From contig JAPKZR010000052.1 in NCBI GenBank assembly GCA_026393695.1, forward strand, positions 1 through 34,261: a stretch of DNA of 34,261 nt. Reading direction: 5' to 3'. Origin of the DNA: Actinomycetota bacterium (lineage in GTDB: Bacteria; Actinomycetota; Acidimicrobiia; Acidimicrobiales; Ilumatobacteraceae). The notes under the pieces were generated by a model. That model made no database searches. It saw nothing but the letters and a program-made list of their open reading frames with translations, and was not told where the DNA came from. Position 1 is the first letter of the stretch. Each line of letters starts with the position of its first letter. This document shows positions 32,362-34,261 of this stretch, piece after piece. Position numbers and translations under genes: made by a program.

Positions 32362-34044
32362 ATGACAGCCGTTCGCCTTCGCCCTTGGCAGCGCGCTGCG
32401 TTCGATGCGTTTAGTGCGCTCAGCGACGACGAACCGAACTTTCTGGCGGTCGCAACCCCCGGCGCCGGCAAGACCACCTTTGCCCTCACGTGCGCCCGCT
32501 GGGCCTTGTCGCAGCAACGCCGGCGGGTGGTGGTGGTTGCCCCAACCAGCCACCTGAAGTTGCAGTGGAGCTTGGCGGCGCACCGTCTCGGGCTGCAGCT
32601 CGATCCCGATTGGACCCCAAGCGGCGGCATCGCTAAGGACGTGCATGGCATCGTCACCACCTTCCAACAAGTAGCCACCGGCGACACCGCAAATGTGTTG
32701 AAGGGAGTTGCCCACGATGCGTTTGTCATCCTCGACGAACTGCACCATGCTGGCGACGAACGGGCATGGGGCGACTCGGTGCGGCTCGCGTTCTCTGGTG
32801 CGCATCGACGCTTGTGTCTCTCTGGAACACCCTTCCGCAGCGACACAGCCTCGATTCCATTCGTTCGCTACGACGATGGGCAAGCCTTCGCCGATTACGA
32901 GTACGGCTATGGCGACGCGCTGCGTGATGGCGGCGTTGTACGGCCGGTCTACTTTCCACGCATCGACGGCAACATGGAGTGGAGCGCTCCCGACGGATCC
33001 GTGCTGTCTGCCTCGTTCCAAGACGAACTCGACCGCGACGGCATGAGCCAACGGTTGCGTGCCGCACTGAGCCTCGATGGCGAATGGTTGCCGCACGTGC
33101 TCGAGCAGGCACACGAACGCCTGATGTACATCCGCGATCAGCAGCCCACCGCCGGCGGTCTGGTCATGGCAATGGATCAAGAGCATGCGCATGCAATCGC
33201 TCGATTGATCAGAACTCGCCTCGGCACTCCGGCCGATGTGGTGGTCAGCGATGACCCCGGCGCGTCGAAGAAGATCTCCGCGTTCGCCGACTCCGACGCT
33301 CCTTGGCTTGTGTCGGTGCGCATGGTGTCCGAGGGCGTCGACATCCCCCGGCTGCGAATCGGCGTCTACGCCAGCACCGTGTCCACCGAGTTGTTCTTCC
33401 GCCAAGCCGTTGGTCGTTTCGTGCGCTGGCAAACCGGTCAGCCATCGCAAAAGGCATTCGTGTATCTGCCCGACGACCCCCGCCTTCGCTCGCACGCCTT
33501 CCAGATCATGGAGTCACGCCGTCATGTGCTGCGCCGCTTCGAGATCGGCGACGAGTTGATGGAAACCGGCGATCCCGAAAAGGACGCGCCGTTCGATGAG
33601 GTGCCCCAAGACTTTCCGCCCGAACAACTGTCGTTGTTCAGCGTGCTCTCAGCAGTCGCTACGGGCATGCAGATTCATGCAATGACTCCATCGGGCATCG
33701 CCATTCCCTTCGAGCTTGGCGTCGACGAACCCGAACTACCCGAGCCACATTTCGAAGACGACCCGCTGCTAGAACTCGACCTCGCCGACATCCCAACCGA
33801 CGCTGGGTGGGGCCCCGATTCCGGACGCAGCGTGTTTGAGATCAAAGAAGAACTCCGCGAGCGAAACGCCGTGCTGGCCAAGCGACTGGTCGATTTCACG
33901 GGCTGGAGCCACGGCCGGGTCAACGGCGAAATGAACCGCCTTGCCAGTGTGATCGCTGTGCCGAGCGCGACCACCGATCAACTCGAGCGACGCCTGCGCA
34001 AGTCCGAAGAATGGCTCGCGCAGCTACGCAAGCGCCGCGCCTAG
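32362..34044 (+). CDS. SF2 DEAD/DEAH-box helicase (DELH)
   Basis: A 560-residue helicase starting at the ATG at 32362 (MTAVRLRPWQRAAFDAF, a Q-motif-like opening). ATPGAGKTT (31-39) is Walker A, DELH (125-128) is the Walker B box, LCLSGTPFRSD motif III, SVRMVSEGVDIPRL motif V and RQAVGRFVRW motif VI, lacking the classical Gly-Arg spacing of DEAD proteins but typical of actinobacterial relatives. The C-terminal 160 residues include SGRSVFEIKEELRERNAVLA (487-506), whose DNA is duplicated in inverted orientation at 34203-34261. It is divergent from lhr across 124 bases. The 34045-34143 stretch after it is GC-rich, degenerate and non-coding. Confidence 0.9.
   Translation: MTAVRLRPWQRAAFDAFSALSDDEPNFLAVATPGAGKTTFALTCARWALSQQRRRVVVVAPTSHLKLQWSLAAHRLGLQLDPDWTPSGGIAKDVHGIVTTFQQVATGDTANVLKGVAHDAFVILDELHHAGDERAWGDSVRLAFSGAHRRLCLSGTPFRSDTASIPFVRYDDGQAFADYEYGYGDALRDGGVVRPVYFPRIDGNMEWSAPDGSVLSASFQDELDRDGMSQRLRAALSLDGEWLPHVLEQAHERLMYIRDQQPTAGGLVMAMDQEHAHAIARLIRTRLGTPADVVVSDDPGASKKISAFADSDAPWLVSVRMVSEGVDIPRLRIGVYASTVSTELFFRQAVGRFVRWQTGQPSQKAFVYLPDDPRLRSHAFQIMESRRHVLRRFEIGDELMETGDPEKDAPFDEVPQDFPPEQLSLFSVLSAVATGMQIHAMTPSGIAIPFELGVDEPELPEPHFEDDPLLELDLADIPTDAGWGPDSGRSVFEIKEELRERNAVLAKRLVDFTGWSHGRVNGEMNRLASVIAVPSATTDQLERRLRKSEEWLAQLRKRRA
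33820..33878 (+). repeat. Inverted duplication, arm A (inside helicase gene)
   Basis: This 59-base segment of the helicase gene reappears as the reverse complement at 34203-34261 with two mismatches, and the identity runs to the last base of the window, so the true repeat may be longer. It encodes residues 487-506 of the helicase. Confidence 0.92.
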
Positions 34045-34143
34045 CGCTCGGTCGGCCGACCCGCCGCCACGCCCGCCAGCCCGCCGACCAGCCCGCTGCG
34101 CCGCCACGCCGCCACGCCGCCGCCGCAACCCATCGCATTTCTC

Positions 34144-34186
34144 CGTAAAGCGTCAGCGCACGTTTACCGTGCGCTCACGCTTTACG
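34144..34186. terminator. Strong hairpin after the helicase gene
   Basis: CGTAAAGCGT (34144-34153) pairs with ACGCTTTACG (34177-34186), then after one C-C mismatch AGCGCACG (34155-34162) pairs with CGTGCGCT (34168-34175), with a TTTAC loop. The right arm contains the stop codon of the minus-strand partial frame. It would terminate both convergent transcripts; no T-run is present. Confidence 0.55.
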
Positions 34187-34261
34187 AAGCGAGAACCGAC
34201 CCGCCAGCACAGCGTTTCGCTCGCGCAGTTCTTCTTTGATCTCAAACACGCTGCGTCCGGA
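34175..34261 (-). CDS. Partial minus-strand gene whose end matches the helicase internally
   Basis: The frame enters from the right edge and ends at TGA (34177-34175). It encodes SGRSVFEIKEELRERNAVLA, identical to residues 487-506 of the convergent helicase, then GRFSLRKA and stop. All nucleotide differences in the 20 shared codons (CTC/CTG, GCC/GCT, GCC/GCG) are synonymous, which suggests protein-level selection on both copies. The helicase's remaining C-terminal domain (KRLVDFTGW onward) is missing. It could be a truncated helicase paralog, a different protein sharing this domain, or a broken copy; the 5' part lies outside the window. Confidence 0.55.
   Translation of the reverse strand, partial: SGRSVFEIKEELRERNAVLAGRFSLRKA
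34203..34261 (-). repeat. Inverted duplication, arm B (right edge)
   Basis: Reverse complement of 33820-33878, 57 of 59 bases identical. It reaches the window edge, so its outer limit is unknown. The spacer between the two arms is 324 bases and contains the helicase stop codon, a GC-rich tract and the hairpin at 34144-34186. Confidence 0.92.

Noticed and set aside
32230-33495. 421-codon minus-strand open frame opposite the DELH helicase
   Set aside because: Antisense to helicase motifs and overlapping the lhr start; no credible start or family.
1-34261. tRNA, rRNA, insertion sequence, integrase or prophage genes
   Set aside because: No gap is large enough for rRNA, I saw no tRNA-like cloverleaf in the intergenic regions, and no transposase or integrase motif occurs in any frame.

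Overview
The window is GC-rich, densely coded bacterial DNA with no gene-free stretch over 300 bases. Its marker genes are actinobacterial: a WhiB iron-sulfur regulator, DUF3107, DUF3090, an SCO1664-family protein, a PdtaS-type histidine kinase, a class E sortase and several leaderless promoters. A complete System I (Ccm) cytochrome c maturation operon and a secreted GH18 protein carrying three VPVAGRG / LLDTRPG-type repeats argue for the class Acidimicrobiia (an Ilumatobacter-like lineage). This placement is inference from gene content. I see no rRNA, tRNA, CRISPR array, transposase, integrase or phage gene.

Layout. 1-2595 (+): a tight four-gene operon with a histidine phosphatase cut by the left edge, DUF3090, an SCO1664-family kinase-fold protein and an unrecognised 339-residue protein. 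2623-6909 (-): a secreted GH18 protein, then etfA and etfB (electron-transfer flavoprotein). 6990-8626: a diacylglycerol-kinase-family lipid kinase convergent with a glycerophosphodiester phosphodiesterase. 8627-10709: whiB with a long leader, convergent with pdtaS. 10823-14527 (-): two ArsA-type ATPases, DUF3107 and Mrp. 14593-15330 (+): a SufR-like regulator divergent from mrp. 15516-18042: a small molybdopterin oxidoreductase, DUF4328 protein, SixA phosphatase, DUF4190 protein and a 55-residue secreted peptide. 18166-24703 (-): ccmA-B-C-D-E-F-G-H-I, almost every junction overlapping. 24792-27784: sortase E, an EchA6-like non-catalytic crotonase, a small membrane protein and a TetR regulator. 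27723-34044: two divergent SF2 helicases, Lhr (-) and a DELH-box helicase (+).

Functional links. Redox and Fe-S handling recur: WhiB, Mrp, a SufR-like regulator with a C-X12-C motif, ETF and cytochrome c assembly. The mrp/sufR-like divergon has two matching GGTA-n-TACC palindromes two helical turns apart, one lying over the regulator's -10 box, which suggests autoregulation. The convergent whiB/pdtaS pair matches the whiB1 (Rv3219)/pdtaS (Rv3220c) arrangement of Mycobacterium tuberculosis, and a perfect CRP-type palindrome lies in the same intergenic region.

Most unusual sequence. At the right edge, a piece of the DELH helicase gene coding for 20 residues recurs in inverted orientation, with synonymous differences only. 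It belongs to a minus-strand reading frame that runs off the window. Other unexplained structures are a three-arm inverted/direct repeat between mrp and DUF3107 that can form alternative hairpins, a perfect 22-bp inverted repeat after the SufR-like gene, an exact 21-bp tandem repeat in the whiB leader, and an 8-bp tandem repeat before pdtaS. I found no clearly novel multi-gene system; these are the leads worth testing.
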